Numbered from the stretch's first letter, positions 34,425-43,524 are shown. The stretch: DNA of 64,000 nucleotides from UM-FILTER-40-17 sp032251335 (GCA_032251335.1 JAVVDW010000009.1:1-64000); one strand, 5' to 3'. The notes: a model not told the origin generated them from the letters alone. Translations and numbers: made by a program.

Positions 34425-35444
34425 TTAATTTTGGGTAGCCCATTCGTCTATCCAACGCGAAAGTGTTTTTACCCAGGCATCATCATCATTCAAGCAAGGA
34501 ATACAGTGGAATTGTTCGCCTCCGGCATGGATAAATTCTTCTTTGCCCTCCATCCCAATTTCCTCTAAGGTTTCCAAACAATCAGACACAAAAGCGGGCG
34601 TGACAATGGCTAACTTTTTGACACCATCTTGCGCAAATTTCTCGATGGTTTGGTCGGTGTAGGGCTGCAACCATGGGTCGCGGCCCAAACGAGATTGAAA
34701 AGAGGTGGAATAACTGCCGGTTTTCAAACCCAAATGTGCTGCTACCAAGCGCGTGGTTTCGTAGCATTGGTGCCGATAACAAAATTCATGCGCAGGAGAT
34801 GCCGTTTGACAACACTGCCCGTCAATTTTGCAATGCGATTTAGTAATATCCGATTTTTTGATGTGACGCTCTGGCACGCCGTGATAAGAAAAAAGCAAAT
34901 GGTCCCATTTTTTGTCTTTCAGATACGATTGAATAGAATCGCCGAGCGCACGTACATAGTCCGGATGTTTGTAAAAAGCCGGTACATGGCTGAACTGCAT
35001 CTTTGGAAAATGTTTTTTTCTGATTTCTTCGGCAAGCACCAAAATCGTTTCGGTAGTAGCCATGGCAAATTGCGGATACAAAGGAACAATAAGCACCTCA
35101 TCCACGCCTTTGTCTGCCAATTCCTGAAGGCCATGCTGTATAGAAGGATTGCCGTAGCGCATGGCCAAAACAATGGGCACGGAAGTCAGCTTTTCTGTTT
35201 TATCTCGCAGGCGTTTAGAAAGTACGATAAGCGGCGAGCCTTCATCCCACCAGATTTTTTTGTACGCTGCAGCAGATTTTTTTGGGCGGGTATTCAAAAT
35301 AATGCCTTTCACTAAAAAAGCCCGCAACAAATAGGGCACATCTATGACGCGTTCGTCCATTAAAAATTCATCCAAGTATTTGCGGACATCTTTGGTAGAT
35401 GTGGAATCGGGCGAGCCCAAGTTGACTAACAATACGCCTTTCAT
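34425..35444 (-). CDS. hemH: Ferrochelatase
   Basis: A 339-residue enzyme that inserts Fe2+ into protoporphyrin IX, the last step of haem synthesis. The start MKGVLLVNLGSPDS and the catalytic region LLFSYHGVPERHIKK (with the conserved His) and TPAFVSDCLETLEEI are clear. A CKIDGQCCQTA and FCYRHQCYETT segment with four cysteines and His could hold an Fe-S cluster or zinc; this is seen in some flavobacterial enzymes. The ATG at 35444 is chosen; an upstream ATG at 35531 adds 29 unlike residues and overlaps the promoter box. It is divergent from pth. Confidence 0.95.
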   Translation of the reverse strand: MKGVLLVNLGSPDSTSTKDVRKYLDEFLMDERVIDVPYLLRAFLVKGIILNTRPKKSAAAYKKIWWDEGSPLIVLSKRLRDKTEKLTSVPIVLAMRYGNPSIQHGLQELADKGVDEVLIVPLYPQFAMATTETILVLAEEIRKKHFPKMQFSHVPAFYKHPDYVRALGDSIQSYLKDKKWDHLLFSYHGVPERHIKKSDITKSHCKIDGQCCQTASPAHEFCYRHQCYETTRLVAAHLGLKTGSYSTSFQSRLGRDPWLQPYTDQTIEKFAQDGVKKLAIVTPAFVSDCLETLEEIGMEGKEEFIHAGGEQFHCIPCLNDDDAWVKTLSRWIDEWATQN

Positions 35445-35458
35445 ATTAATTTTTTTTT

Positions 35459-35466
35459 CAAAAATA
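35459..35466 (-). promoter_or_regulatory. -7 box of hemH promoter
   Basis: On the minus strand TATTTTTG fits TAnnTTTG, 15 bp before the hemH ATG at 35444. No clear -33 at the usual spacing. It lies inside the longer open frame and supports the shorter start. Confidence 0.45.
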
Positions 35467-35532
35467 AGGCTTTTTTGCCGGATGCTTTCGCAAAGCATTC
35501 TAAATTCAAAAACAAAACCTTTATTTTGCATT

Positions 35533-36153
35533 ATGTTTGCAATAGTTAAAAAATGGTTTCAGAAAGAGCCCGAAAGTGAAGAAGACATGCACAAATATCT
35601 CATCGTTGGGTTGGGCAATATAGGCGACACTTATGCCGAAACCAGACACAATATCGGTTTTAAAATTTTGGACGCTTTTGCCGAAAAACACCAAGTAGGC
35701 TGGGAATCTGCCCGATTGGCATCACGCAGTGTGGTGCGCATCAAGGGTAGAACTTTTGTTTTGATAAAGCCGACCACTTTTATGAACCTGAGTGGCAAGT
35801 CTGTAAAATATTGGCTCCAACAAGAAAAAATACCTCTTGAACATTTATTGGTTATTACCGATGATCTGAATTTATCTTTTGGCACCATTCGCATCCGAAC
35901 CAAGGGAAGCCACGGTGGCCACAACGGACTCAAAGATATAGAGACACAGCTGAATTCGGCTGCCTACAACCGTTTCAGATTTGGCATCAGCGATGCATTT
36001 TCCAAAGGCCAACAAATAGATTATGTGTTGGGCACATGGGAAGCAGATGAAATCAAAAATTTACCCGAACGCCTGGAAAAGTCATGTGAAGTGATTGTGT
36101 CCTTCGGATTGGCAGGCATCCAACACACCATGAATACTTTTAACGGAAAATAG
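35533..36153 (+). CDS. pth: Peptidyl-tRNA hydrolase
   Basis: A 206-residue enzyme that releases tRNA from drop-off peptidyl-tRNA. The core begins KYLIVGLGNIGDTYAETRHN, with the catalytic His39 of ETRHNIG, and continues with KPTTFMNLSGKS, the TDDLNLSFG segment (Asp111) and KGSHGGHNGLKDIE. The first 19 residues before MHKYLIVG are a polar extension of a kind frequent in Flavobacteriia. A TATGTTTG box (35532-35539) overlaps the ATG at 35533; if it is a real promoter box the start would be the second ATG at 35587. A still longer frame from 35344 overlaps hemH and is rejected. Confidence 0.93.
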   Translation: MFAIVKKWFQKEPESEEDMHKYLIVGLGNIGDTYAETRHNIGFKILDAFAEKHQVGWESARLASRSVVRIKGRTFVLIKPTTFMNLSGKSVKYWLQQEKIPLEHLLVITDDLNLSFGTIRIRTKGSHGGHNGLKDIETQLNSAAYNRFRFGISDAFSKGQQIDYVLGTWEADEIKNLPERLEKSCEVIVSFGLAGIQHTMNTFNGK

Positions 36154-36228
36154 ATTTTTTCGAACGTTAAAATTTCATTTTCTTGACAATTTTAGCCGTT
36201 TGATGACCTATACATTTTCAAGAAATCA

Positions 36229-36236
36229 TACATTTG
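36229..36236 (+). promoter_or_regulatory. -7 box of ribF promoter
   Basis: TACATTTG fits TAnnTTTG. It lies 23 bp before the TTG start at 36259, with no convincing -33 at 17-20 bp. Confidence 0.45.
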
Positions 36237-36258
36237 TGAGTGTACAAATGCATATTTT

Positions 36259-37182
36259 TTGAAAATATATTCATCCATCGAGGAATTTAAACCCCAAAAA
36301 CCCAGTGTTGTCACTATTGGTACTTTTGACGGGGTTCATTCCGGACATCGCAAAATCATAGACCGATTGGTTGCGCAAGCCAAAATTTCCGGATACGAGT
36401 CCGTGTTGTTGAGTTTTTTTCCACATCCGCGAATGGTTGTGCAACATCAGGCCGATATCAAACTCTTACACACCCTTGAGGAACGCGCGCAAATTTTGGA
36501 ATCGACCGGCTTAGACCACTTAATCGTACATCCTTTCAGTAAAGATTTTGCCCGGCAAACTGCCGAATCCTATATAGAAAACATCTTGGTAAAAGCGTTG
36601 CAAACCAAACACATCATCATTGGATATGACCATCGATTTGGCAAAAACCGAACTGCAGACATCTCGGATTTGCGAAGTTTTGGCGAGCACTTTCACTTTG
36701 ATGTAACTGAAATTTCGGCTCAGGAAATTGACGAAGTCGCCGTGAGTTCAACCAAAATCCGTGCGGCCTTGGAAACCGGCGAAATGCACTTGGCTAACGA
36801 TTATCTAGGCTATGAATACATACTGACAGGCATTATTGTACACGGAAAAGGTATCGGCAAAGACCTCGGATTTCCGACAGCCAACCTACGCATTGCTGAA
36901 AATTACAAACTCATTCCAAAAAGTGGTGTTTATGTAGTGAAAAGTCGTTTGTTGGATAGAGATGTTTTTGGAATGATGAATATTGGCAGCAACCCTACTG
37001 TTGGCGGTGAGGGTCAACATATTGAAATTAATTTTTTTGATATTGATGAAGACTTGTACGGCCAAAAAGTACAGGTGCGTTTGCTTGAATACTTGCGTGC
37101 AGAGCAAAAGTTTGAATCGTTACAAGCGCTAAAAGCACAACTTTCTAAAGACCGGGAAAATGCCCTGAAATTTCTAAAATAA
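36259..37182 (+). CDS. ribF: Bifunctional riboflavin kinase / FAD synthetase
   Basis: A 307-residue enzyme converting riboflavin to FMN and then FAD. The N-terminal nucleotidyltransferase is marked by GTFDGVHSGHRKII (about 22-35), the ISSTK-type motif by VAVSSTKIR, and the C-terminal kinase by HGKGIGKDLGFPTANL and SNPTVGGEGQHIEIN. It starts at a TTG (36259), giving MKIYSSIEEFKPQ; no in-frame ATG precedes it. The HTTM gene begins 1 bp after its stop, so the two are translationally coupled. Confidence 0.95.
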   Translation: MKIYSSIEEFKPQKPSVVTIGTFDGVHSGHRKIIDRLVAQAKISGYESVLLSFFPHPRMVVQHQADIKLLHTLEERAQILESTGLDHLIVHPFSKDFARQTAESYIENILVKALQTKHIIIGYDHRFGKNRTADISDLRSFGEHFHFDVTEISAQEIDEVAVSSTKIRAALETGEMHLANDYLGYEYILTGIIVHGKGIGKDLGFPTANLRIAENYKLIPKSGVYVVKSRLLDRDVFGMMNIGSNPTVGGEGQHIEINFFDIDEDLYGQKVQVRLLEYLRAEQKFESLQALKAQLSKDRENALKFLK

Positions 37183-37183
37183 G

Positions 37184-38506
37184 ATGCGCAACTCCTTTTT
37201 TTTTAAACAAATAGACAATTCCGCACTCATAGTTTTTCGAATGATGTTCGGCCTGTTGCTGTTTTTAGAATCTGTGGGCGCTATTTTTACAGGTTGGATT
37301 CGTTTGGCCATGATAGAACCTAATTTTACCTTTAGTTTTATAGGGTTTGAATGGTTGCAACCTCTGCCGGGCATCGGTATGTATTTTTACTACCTGTTGA
37401 TGGGCGTTTTTGGTTTTATGGTCATGATTGGCTATCGGTACAGGTTTTCTATGGTGATGTTTACCCTGATGTGGACGGTCGTGTATCTGATGCAAAAATC
37501 ATTCTACAACAACCACTACTATTTTCTGATTTTGCTCTGTGGTATCATGATTTTTCTGCCGGCCAATCGCGCCTATAGTCTAGATGCTAAAAGAAAACCG
37601 GAAATTTGGTCAGATAGCATGCCGGCTTGGTGTAAATGGATTGTTGTACTGCAGGTGTGGATTATTTATACTTTTGCCTCGGTAGCCAAATTGTATCCGG
37701 ATTGGTTAGACGGAACCGTCGCCGCTGAATTCATGTCGCGCCGGGAAGACTATCCCATCATTGGCGCATGGCTTCAACAATCGTGGGTACATTATGTGAT
37801 TATCTATTTTGGCATTTTGTACGATTTGCTCGTCGTACCGCTGTTGCTGTACAAACGCACTCGAATTTGGGCATTTTTCTTGTCCATTTTCTTTCATATT
37901 TTTAACTCTATCGTTTTCCAAATCGGCATTTTTCCTTACTTGTCTCTCGCCTTTACCCTCTTCTTTTTTGAGCCAAAAACCATTGCCGGAATTTTTTTAA
38001 AATCCAAAAAAGTTTATTCAGAAAATATCCTAAAGATTCCTCCACATACCGGACTCATCAAGTTTCTTTTTATTTCTTATCTCTGTGTTCAACTGCTTTT
38101 ACCGCTTCGGCATTGGGTGATTCCCGGCGATGTACTTTGGACCGAAGAAGGCCATCGGATGAGTTGGCGCATGATGCTACGCACCAAAAAGGGTTTTATT
38201 AAATACAAAGTGGTGAACAAAGAAACCCGTGAAATCAACTATATCAACCCTGTTGACTCACTCACAGCCAAACAAATGGCTGCTTTGCCCAACAAGCCCG
38301 ATTTTATTTGGCAATATGCCCAACGACTCAAAAAACAATACCAAGAAAAAGGCTTAGATGTGGCTGTTTATGCCATTGGGAAAGTAAGTGTCAACAATCG
38401 TTCGTTTACGCCACTGATAGATCCGGAAGTGGATTTGGCCGCTGAGGATTGGTCTGCTTGGCGCCACCACCATTGGATTTTACCCAAACAAGTTGATAAA
38501 GATTAA
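37184..38506 (+). CDS. HTTM-domain (vitamin K-dependent gamma-carboxylase-like) membrane protein
   Basis: A 440-residue protein with about nine membrane segments in the first 300 residues, matching the horizontally transferred transmembrane (HTTM) domain of vitamin K-dependent gamma-carboxylase. The segment KSFYNNHYYFLILLCGIMIF and FASVAKLYPDWL (Lys169) correspond to conserved parts of the carboxylase, where the lysine is the proposed catalytic base. The C-terminal 130 residues are soluble and charged. Bacterial members may epoxidise quinones or do something else; activity here is not shown. It begins 1 bp after ribF, which makes a link with flavin or quinone redox chemistry conceivable. Confidence 0.8.
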   Translation: MRNSFFFKQIDNSALIVFRMMFGLLLFLESVGAIFTGWIRLAMIEPNFTFSFIGFEWLQPLPGIGMYFYYLLMGVFGFMVMIGYRYRFSMVMFTLMWTVVYLMQKSFYNNHYYFLILLCGIMIFLPANRAYSLDAKRKPEIWSDSMPAWCKWIVVLQVWIIYTFASVAKLYPDWLDGTVAAEFMSRREDYPIIGAWLQQSWVHYVIIYFGILYDLLVVPLLLYKRTRIWAFFLSIFFHIFNSIVFQIGIFPYLSLAFTLFFFEPKTIAGIFLKSKKVYSENILKIPPHTGLIKFLFISYLCVQLLLPLRHWVIPGDVLWTEEGHRMSWRMMLRTKKGFIKYKVVNKETREINYINPVDSLTAKQMAALPNKPDFIWQYAQRLKKQYQEKGLDVAVYAIGKVSVNNRSFTPLIDPEVDLAAEDWSAWRHHHWILPKQVDKD

Positions 38507-38636
38507 CTGATTGCAGTTATGTTAAATTTTTAAGCCAGAAACATAAACACTTATTTTTAATAAAATTTTAACTTATTTTTGACATCCCAATTTGATATAA
38601 CTCTTCACATCAGTGAGGCGTGCCCAAATTTTTGTT

Positions 38637-41066
38637 ATGCAAAAAAAATACCTCAGGTTTAAATTTTTAACCCCTTTCGTTTTTGGTGTATTTCTTTTTT
38701 CACCAACGCTTTCGGCACAGGTTTTACAAGGCGTAGTGAGCGAAACTTCCGGAGAGCCGGTTGCTTTTGCCAATGTTGTTTTGTTGTCTTCCGCAGATTC
38801 TATCCCTAAAATGGGTGTTATTTCTGAAGAAAACGGTCGTTATGTTTTTGAGCAAGTTTCGCCGGCCGATTATGTGATGATGGTCAGCTTTGTAGGCTAT
38901 AAAACTTTTTATCAGAAAATAAGTTTTTCCGGAGATTTAACGCTAAATGTAGTTTTGGAGACAGAAGCAACTGCTTTGGAAACTGTAGAGGTATTCGGCA
39001 AAAAACCCACCGTACAAAGAGAGATAGACAGGCTTGTTTTTAATGTGGAGAACACAGCACTTACTGAAGGCTCTATTTGGGACATTCTCAATAAAACGCC
39101 GGGATTGGTGGTAAATCAGGATCAGATATTGATCAAAAACTCAACCAATGTGGTGGTTTATATCAACGACCGAAAAGTCTATCTTACCTCTTCCGAACTT
39201 CGGAGTTTGCTGGAAGGTTCAGCCGCCAACGGTGTTGAAAGCGTGGAGGTCATTACCAATCCGCCTGCAAAATACGATGCAGAAGGAGGTGCTGTGGTCA
39301 ACATCAAAATGAAAAAAAATCTGGCGACGGGCTACAACGGCAATGTCTTTGCCAACTATACACAAGGTGTTTTCCCAAAACTCAATTTGGGTACCGGACA
39401 TTTTTACAAAACGGATAAAATAAATCTCTACGCAGGATACAGCTATGCGCCCAAATTGGAAAACAGGTTTGATGTACAAGGAATTCAGTTTATAGAAAAT
39501 AGCGTCAACTCTGACCGTTGGCGTTCTGAATTGGACAGAAACACCAAGTCTGAGACGCATACGCTGAGCACCAATCTGGATTATTTTTTAGATAAAGAAA
39601 GTACCCTGAGTCTATCTACCACTATTTTATATCTTCCATATTGGAAGCGAAACAACAACTCCGAAACGGCAATTTTTAACCCAAGTAATGTATTGGATTC
39701 TACTTTTGTGACCCAAAATGTGATGCGAGATGAAAACACCAACGCGGCTTTTCAGTTGGATTATCAGAAAAATTTGGGAGAAAAGGGTGGGAAAATTTCA
39801 TCGAGCGTGTTTTACAGCAATTACTACTACAACCGACTACAAGACGTCAGTACTGATTATTTTTTTCCAAACGGTAATTTCATCCGCAACAATTCGTTTA
39901 CCTCAGATGCATCGCAAAGTATTAATATTTTCACGGCCGGAATAGACTACAGCGGAACTTTGCCCAACAGTGTAAATATTGAAGCGGGCACAAAAGTATC
40001 TACCATTGATTCCAACAACGAACTGCGCCAATACAACATCGTAAATGGCAACCCCGTCTTTGACCCGAACATTTCTAATACTTTTTTTTATGATGAAACC
40101 GTTTGGGCCGGCTATTTAAGCCTAGATAAAAATTGGGAAAAATGGAGTGTAAAAACCGGTCTGCGCACAGAATATGCAGATATTACAGGCGATTCGCCTA
40201 CGCTAAATTTGGTCAACAACCGCTTCAATTTGAAATGGTTCCCATCGGTTTATGTGTCTTATGTTCCTTCAGACAAACTCACTTTCAACGTTTCGTACAG
40301 CAAACGCATAGAAAGACCGAGATATGAGATGCTTAACCCGTTTCAAAATTTTTTGACAGACAACTCTTTTAGCGGGGGCAATCCAAACTTAGATCCTGCC
40401 ATATCACACAAACTCAATTTGGATATCACCATTGGCGGTAGGCACACTTTTAGTCCTTATTTTACCTACACCAAAGATGCCATTTACGAATTGAACTTTC
40501 AGGACAACACCAACAAGCTGACAAAATTTGTCAGCAACAACCTCGAGCGAAGCCGCTCTGTGGGCATAGATTATTCCACATATTATGACTTTACAAAGTT
40601 TTGGAGCTTCTACGGCATTACCAGCGTGTTTTTTGACGAAGATCAGTTTAAGACACCTGAAACCAACAACCAACTGGTCACCAACGACCGACTCTCCAAT
40701 TACACCTACTTGGCCAACACTTTTACCTTACTAAAAGACCAAAGCCTCACGGCTGATTTGAGTTGGCAATACATTTCCCCTATTATTCAGGGTTCGTTGG
40801 ATGCAGGTTCCAGGCAGATTCTCTCACTCAGTTTGGTGAAAAGTTTTTTCGATGGTAAACTTATTGCCTCCACTCAGTTTAATGATATATACAACGAAGG
40901 AAACTTTTTGACGCGAACCAAATTTAGAGATCAAGACAGTTTTATTGATGTGCGTACTGAGGTGCGTACCGTGCGGTTTGGTTTGCGATACAATTTCGGA
41001 AACACCAAGCTAAAGACGAACAAGAAAGACATAGAAGCCGAAGAGAAAAACCGCTTAGGCAAATAA
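38637..41066 (+). CDS. TonB-dependent-receptor-like outer-membrane beta-barrel protein
   Basis: An 809-residue outer-membrane protein from the ATG at 38637, with signal peptide ending LSAQ. A carboxypeptidase regulatory-like beta-sandwich (VVSETSGEPVAFANVV) leads, then a plug domain (SIWDILNKTPGLVVNQDQ, VEVITNPPAKYDAEGGAVVN) and a long barrel rich in alternating strands (FSGGNPNLDPAISHKL is a typical loop). It fits the OMP_b-brl_3 group, whose members import or export unknown ligands through the outer membrane. An ATG at 38613 would add MRRAQIFV and is less likely. No TonB-box-like partner or SusD gene is nearby. Confidence 0.9.
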   Translation: MQKKYLRFKFLTPFVFGVFLFSPTLSAQVLQGVVSETSGEPVAFANVVLLSSADSIPKMGVISEENGRYVFEQVSPADYVMMVSFVGYKTFYQKISFSGDLTLNVVLETEATALETVEVFGKKPTVQREIDRLVFNVENTALTEGSIWDILNKTPGLVVNQDQILIKNSTNVVVYINDRKVYLTSSELRSLLEGSAANGVESVEVITNPPAKYDAEGGAVVNIKMKKNLATGYNGNVFANYTQGVFPKLNLGTGHFYKTDKINLYAGYSYAPKLENRFDVQGIQFIENSVNSDRWRSELDRNTKSETHTLSTNLDYFLDKESTLSLSTTILYLPYWKRNNNSETAIFNPSNVLDSTFVTQNVMRDENTNAAFQLDYQKNLGEKGGKISSSVFYSNYYYNRLQDVSTDYFFPNGNFIRNNSFTSDASQSINIFTAGIDYSGTLPNSVNIEAGTKVSTIDSNNELRQYNIVNGNPVFDPNISNTFFYDETVWAGYLSLDKNWEKWSVKTGLRTEYADITGDSPTLNLVNNRFNLKWFPSVYVSYVPSDKLTFNVSYSKRIERPRYEMLNPFQNFLTDNSFSGGNPNLDPAISHKLNLDITIGGRHTFSPYFTYTKDAIYELNFQDNTNKLTKFVSNNLERSRSVGIDYSTYYDFTKFWSFYGITSVFFDEDQFKTPETNNQLVTNDRLSNYTYLANTFTLLKDQSLTADLSWQYISPIIQGSLDAGSRQILSLSLVKSFFDGKLIASTQFNDIYNEGNFLTRTKFRDQDSFIDVRTEVRTVRFGLRYNFGNTKLKTNKKDIEAEEKNRLGK

Positions 41067-41091
41067 AAAAAGACCACCCTACGGCAGTCTT
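41064..41091 (-). terminator. Terminator of the cold shock gene, shared by the convergent receptor gene
   Basis: On the minus strand the stem AAGACTGCC / GGTGGTCTT (41070-41091, two mismatches inside) is followed by seven T. It is 30 bp after the cold shock stop and directly after the receptor gene stop; it may work in both directions, but the T-run favours the minus strand. Confidence 0.7.
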
Positions 41092-41120
41092 CATTGTAAA
41101 TTTTTTCAGAAAAAGTATTA

Positions 41121-41318
41121 TTATTCTTCAATCACATCTACTTGCGTAGCGATTAAACCTTTTCTACCTTCTTCTTCCTCGTACTGTACACGGTCTCCTT
41201 CTGCCAACTTCTTTCCATTCAATGCCGTGACATGCACAAAAATGTCTTTTCCGGTTTCGTCATTGGTTATAAATCCAAAACCTTTTGCTTCGTTAAAAAA
41301 TTTTACTGTACCAGTCAT
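41121..41318 (-). CDS. Cold shock domain protein
   Basis: A 65-residue single-OB-fold protein with the RNA-binding motifs RNP1 (KGFGFI) and RNP2 (DIFVHV). Such proteins bind single-stranded RNA or DNA and loosen mRNA structure, often at low temperature. It is a stand-alone gene with its own promoter box at 41350 and terminator at 41064. The spacer to the gene upstream on the same strand is 92 bp. Confidence 0.96.
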   Translation of the reverse strand: MTGTVKFFNEAKGFGFITNDETGKDIFVHVTALNGKKLAEGDRVQYEEEEGRKGLIATQVDVIEE

Positions 41319-41349
41319 TTTGTAATTGTTAAAAAAATTATAATATCTG

Positions 41350-41357
41350 CAAAGGTA
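41350..41357 (-). promoter_or_regulatory. -7 box of the cold shock gene
   Basis: TACCTTTG on the minus strand fits TAnnTTTG and lies 31 bp before the ATG at 41318. The 5' leader is thus short, unlike the long leader of E. coli cspA. Confidence 0.5.
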
Positions 41358-41410
41358 GTTTTATTTATGAGTTGAAAGAGAAAATTTTAAAAAAATAACA
41401 AAATTGTCAA

Positions 41411-41638
41411 TTATGTATCCTCATTTTCCTTTTTATCAAAACCTTTAAAGGTCAATGCGCTAAGGTCTTTGTCTTTATATCTGTGGTAGATAAACAAAGG
41501 CATCAGTATCAAGCACAAAACTAAAACCGAAAGACCGATAAAGAATTCTGCTTGTGCGTCTGCCTGCGACCTTAGGTAAAAACCATAACCAAAGCTCAAT
41601 AAAACAAAGAGTAGAAGCAATTTTAATACAATTTTCAT
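41411..41638 (-). CDS. Small two-segment membrane protein
   Basis: A 75-residue protein with two hydrophobic segments (VLKLLLLFVLLSFGYGFYL and FFIGLSVLVLCLILMPLFIYH) and a charged C-terminal tail (HRYKDKDLSALTFKGFDKKE). I do not recognise its family; short proteins of this build are common and unnamed in Flavobacteriia. Directly upstream of its ATG lies element copy A, so its translation start is one of those marked by the element. Confidence 0.7.
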   Translation of the reverse strand: MKIVLKLLLLFVLLSFGYGFYLRSQADAQAEFFIGLSVLVLCLILMPLFIYHRYKDKDLSALTFKGFDKKENEDT

Positions 41639-41729
41639 GTGTTAATTTTATTTGTTTTTATCTGTCACACGGAACGCCCTAGGATAGTCATACTCCTGTG
41701 TGCAAAATTTTACATGGATGTGTTATCAT
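41639..41729 (-). repeat. 91 bp dispersed element, copy A, abutting the small membrane protein start
   Basis: Same family as the copies at 16977, 62680 and 62770. On the minus strand it begins ATGATAACACATCCATGTAA, holds GCACACAGGAGTATGACTAT followed by CCTAGGGCGTTCCGTGTGAC, and ends at 41639, immediately before the ATGAAA of the gene that starts at 41638. The eight-codon frame ATG...TGA lies at 41665-41691. It spans almost the whole spacer between the ClC gene stop (41737) and this gene. Confidence 0.8.
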
Positions 41730-41736
41730 CTTACAT

Positions 41737-43524
41737 TTATTGGCTAACTTCAATCAGCTTGCGTCTGTACACACTCAAAAGTTTTGATTTCGAAATAAAA
41801 CCTATGTACTTTCCTTTCTTGACAACCGGTAAATTCCAAGCGCCGCTGTCTTGAAATTTGCGCATGATCTTTTTAGGATTGTCTTTTTGATATTCTATGA
41901 CTGCCGGTGCGCTTTGCATAAGATCGAGTACTTTGGTTTTGTCGTATAACTTTTGATCAAACATAATGGGACGAATATCGTCTAAAAACAGGATACCTAA
42001 GAAATTTTGCTTGTCGTCAATCACCGGAAAAATATTTCGATTCGATTTTTTTACACCCGTTTCTATGATGCCTCCTAAGCTCAGTTCCGGGTCGAGCGGA
42101 ATAAACCCACCTTCCATGATACTGTCTATGTCCATCAATTGAAGCACTTTATTGTCTTTGTCGTGCGTAATCAGGTCGCCAGATTTGGCAAGTTGCATCG
42201 CATACACAGAATGTGGAACAAAATATCGGGTCACTAAAAACGAGATGGCGGCGGTAATCATCAGCGGAACAAAAAGTTCGTAACCTCCGGTGAGCTCTGC
42301 TATTAAAAATATGGCCGTCAGTGGTGCATGTAGCACCCCGGCCAAAAGTCCGGCCATGCCCACCAGCGTAAAATTACTTTCAGATATCTTAAAATTAAAG
42401 ATATTCAGGTTGTTGACCAACATGGCAAAACAATGTCCCATAGCACTCCCCATAAAAAGCGTGGGCGCAAAAATGCCCCCCACACCACCGGCACCAAACG
42501 TCAATGAGGCTGCAATGACTTTAAAAATAACCAGTCCGGCAAGTAAACCTATCACCACCCAAAGATTGTCTAAATAGGCATTGAAAAGATTGGATCCGAG
42601 TGCTTCTCTGTAGTTGCCCTGTAAAAGATTGTTTACGCTGCTGAAACCTTCACCATAAAGTGGCGGAATGAGATAAACCAATAAGCCAATCCCCAGTCCA
42701 CCCAAAATCAATCTCTTGGTTTTGCTTTCTATTTTTTCAAAAATGCCTTCAATTCGAAAAAAAACTTTAGAAAAGTAAATGGATGTAAACGCCGATAAGA
42801 GTCCCAACATAATAAAAAACGGTACTTCGCTGATTTTAAAAGCATCCTGTAAATGAAATGGCAATAAGAACTGAGATCCCATAAAGAGATATGAAGTGAG
42901 TACGGCAGAGGCCGAAGCCAGCAAGAGCGGTACTAATGACAGCAAAGTTAAATCTAAGCTAAAAACTTCAATGGCAAAAATGATGGCTGCGATGGGCGCT
43001 TTAAAAATAGCCGCCATGGCACCCGCTGCCGCGCAGCCCAACAAAAGCGTCCGTGTGGTTTGGTTCATGTGGGTGAGCTGTCCTACGTTAGCGCCAATGG
43101 CCGTGGCTGTTGAAACCGTTGGGCCTTCCAAACCCACCGAACCACCAAAGCCCACAGTGAGGGGTGCTGTTAGAACGGAGGAAAACATTTTGTAGCGCTC
43201 TATAAAAGATTTGCGCTTAGAAATTGTAAACAAAACCGAGGGAATGCCGTGTGGTACCGGATGTTTAACCACATATTTAATGATTAGCAAAGTAAGCGCT
43301 ATGCCCAAAGTGGGAAAGATGAAATAAAAAGCGGCGTAATTTTCAATGAGTTTTCCTTCCACCAATGACTGAATCAGGTGTGTAAAGTTTTTTAAAGTCA
43401 CGGCGCCAATTCCGGAAAGTATGCCAATAACAATACTGAGCACATACACAAAATTGGTGTTGGATATATGCCGCACTCTCCAGATTAAAAATAATTTAAG
43501 GTAATGTCTGAGTTTTTCTTCCAC
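41737..43524 (-). CDS. ClC-family chloride channel/transporter with C-terminal CBS pair
   Basis: A 595-residue protein: ClC membrane core (about residues 20-450) and two CBS domains at the end. Chloride-filter segments are seen as PHGIP (91-95), GLEGP (131-135, with the gating Glu133) and GGIFAP near 340. In FAIEVFSL the position of the internal proton glutamate of E. coli ClC is Val187, which is as in channel-type members such as ClC-0/1, suggesting channel or uncoupled behaviour; this comes from motif alignment by eye. The CBS pair may bind adenine nucleotides. No close functional partner; copy A of the repeat element follows its stop. Confidence 0.9.
   Translation of the reverse strand: MEEKLRHYLKLFLIWRVRHISNTNFVYVLSIVIGILSGIGAVTLKNFTHLIQSLVEGKLIENYAAFYFIFPTLGIALTLLIIKYVVKHPVPHGIPSVLFTISKRKSFIERYKMFSSVLTAPLTVGFGGSVGLEGPTVSTATAIGANVGQLTHMNQTTRTLLLGCAAAGAMAAIFKAPIAAIIFAIEVFSLDLTLLSLVPLLLASASAVLTSYLFMGSQFLLPFHLQDAFKISEVPFFIMLGLLSAFTSIYFSKVFFRIEGIFEKIESKTKRLILGGLGIGLLVYLIPPLYGEGFSSVNNLLQGNYREALGSNLFNAYLDNLWVVIGLLAGLVIFKVIAASLTFGAGGVGGIFAPTLFMGSAMGHCFAMLVNNLNIFNFKISESNFTLVGMAGLLAGVLHAPLTAIFLIAELTGGYELFVPLMITAAISFLVTRYFVPHSVYAMQLAKSGDLITHDKDNKVLQLMDIDSIMEGGFIPLDPELSLGGIIETGVKKSNRNIFPVIDDKQNFLGILFLDDIRPIMFDQKLYDKTKVLDLMQSAPAVIEYQKDNPKKIMRKFQDSGAWNLPVVKKGKYIGFISKSKLLSVYRRKLIEVSQ

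Noticed and set aside
35344..35532. Longer N-terminus of pth
   Set aside because: It overlaps hemH and its promoter and has no family similarity.
41639..41854. Plus-strand open frames over elements A-C that read TERPRI and LLCAKF
   Set aside because: They are the reverse reading of the repeat element, with similar sequence only because the element is repeated; no start or ribosome context.
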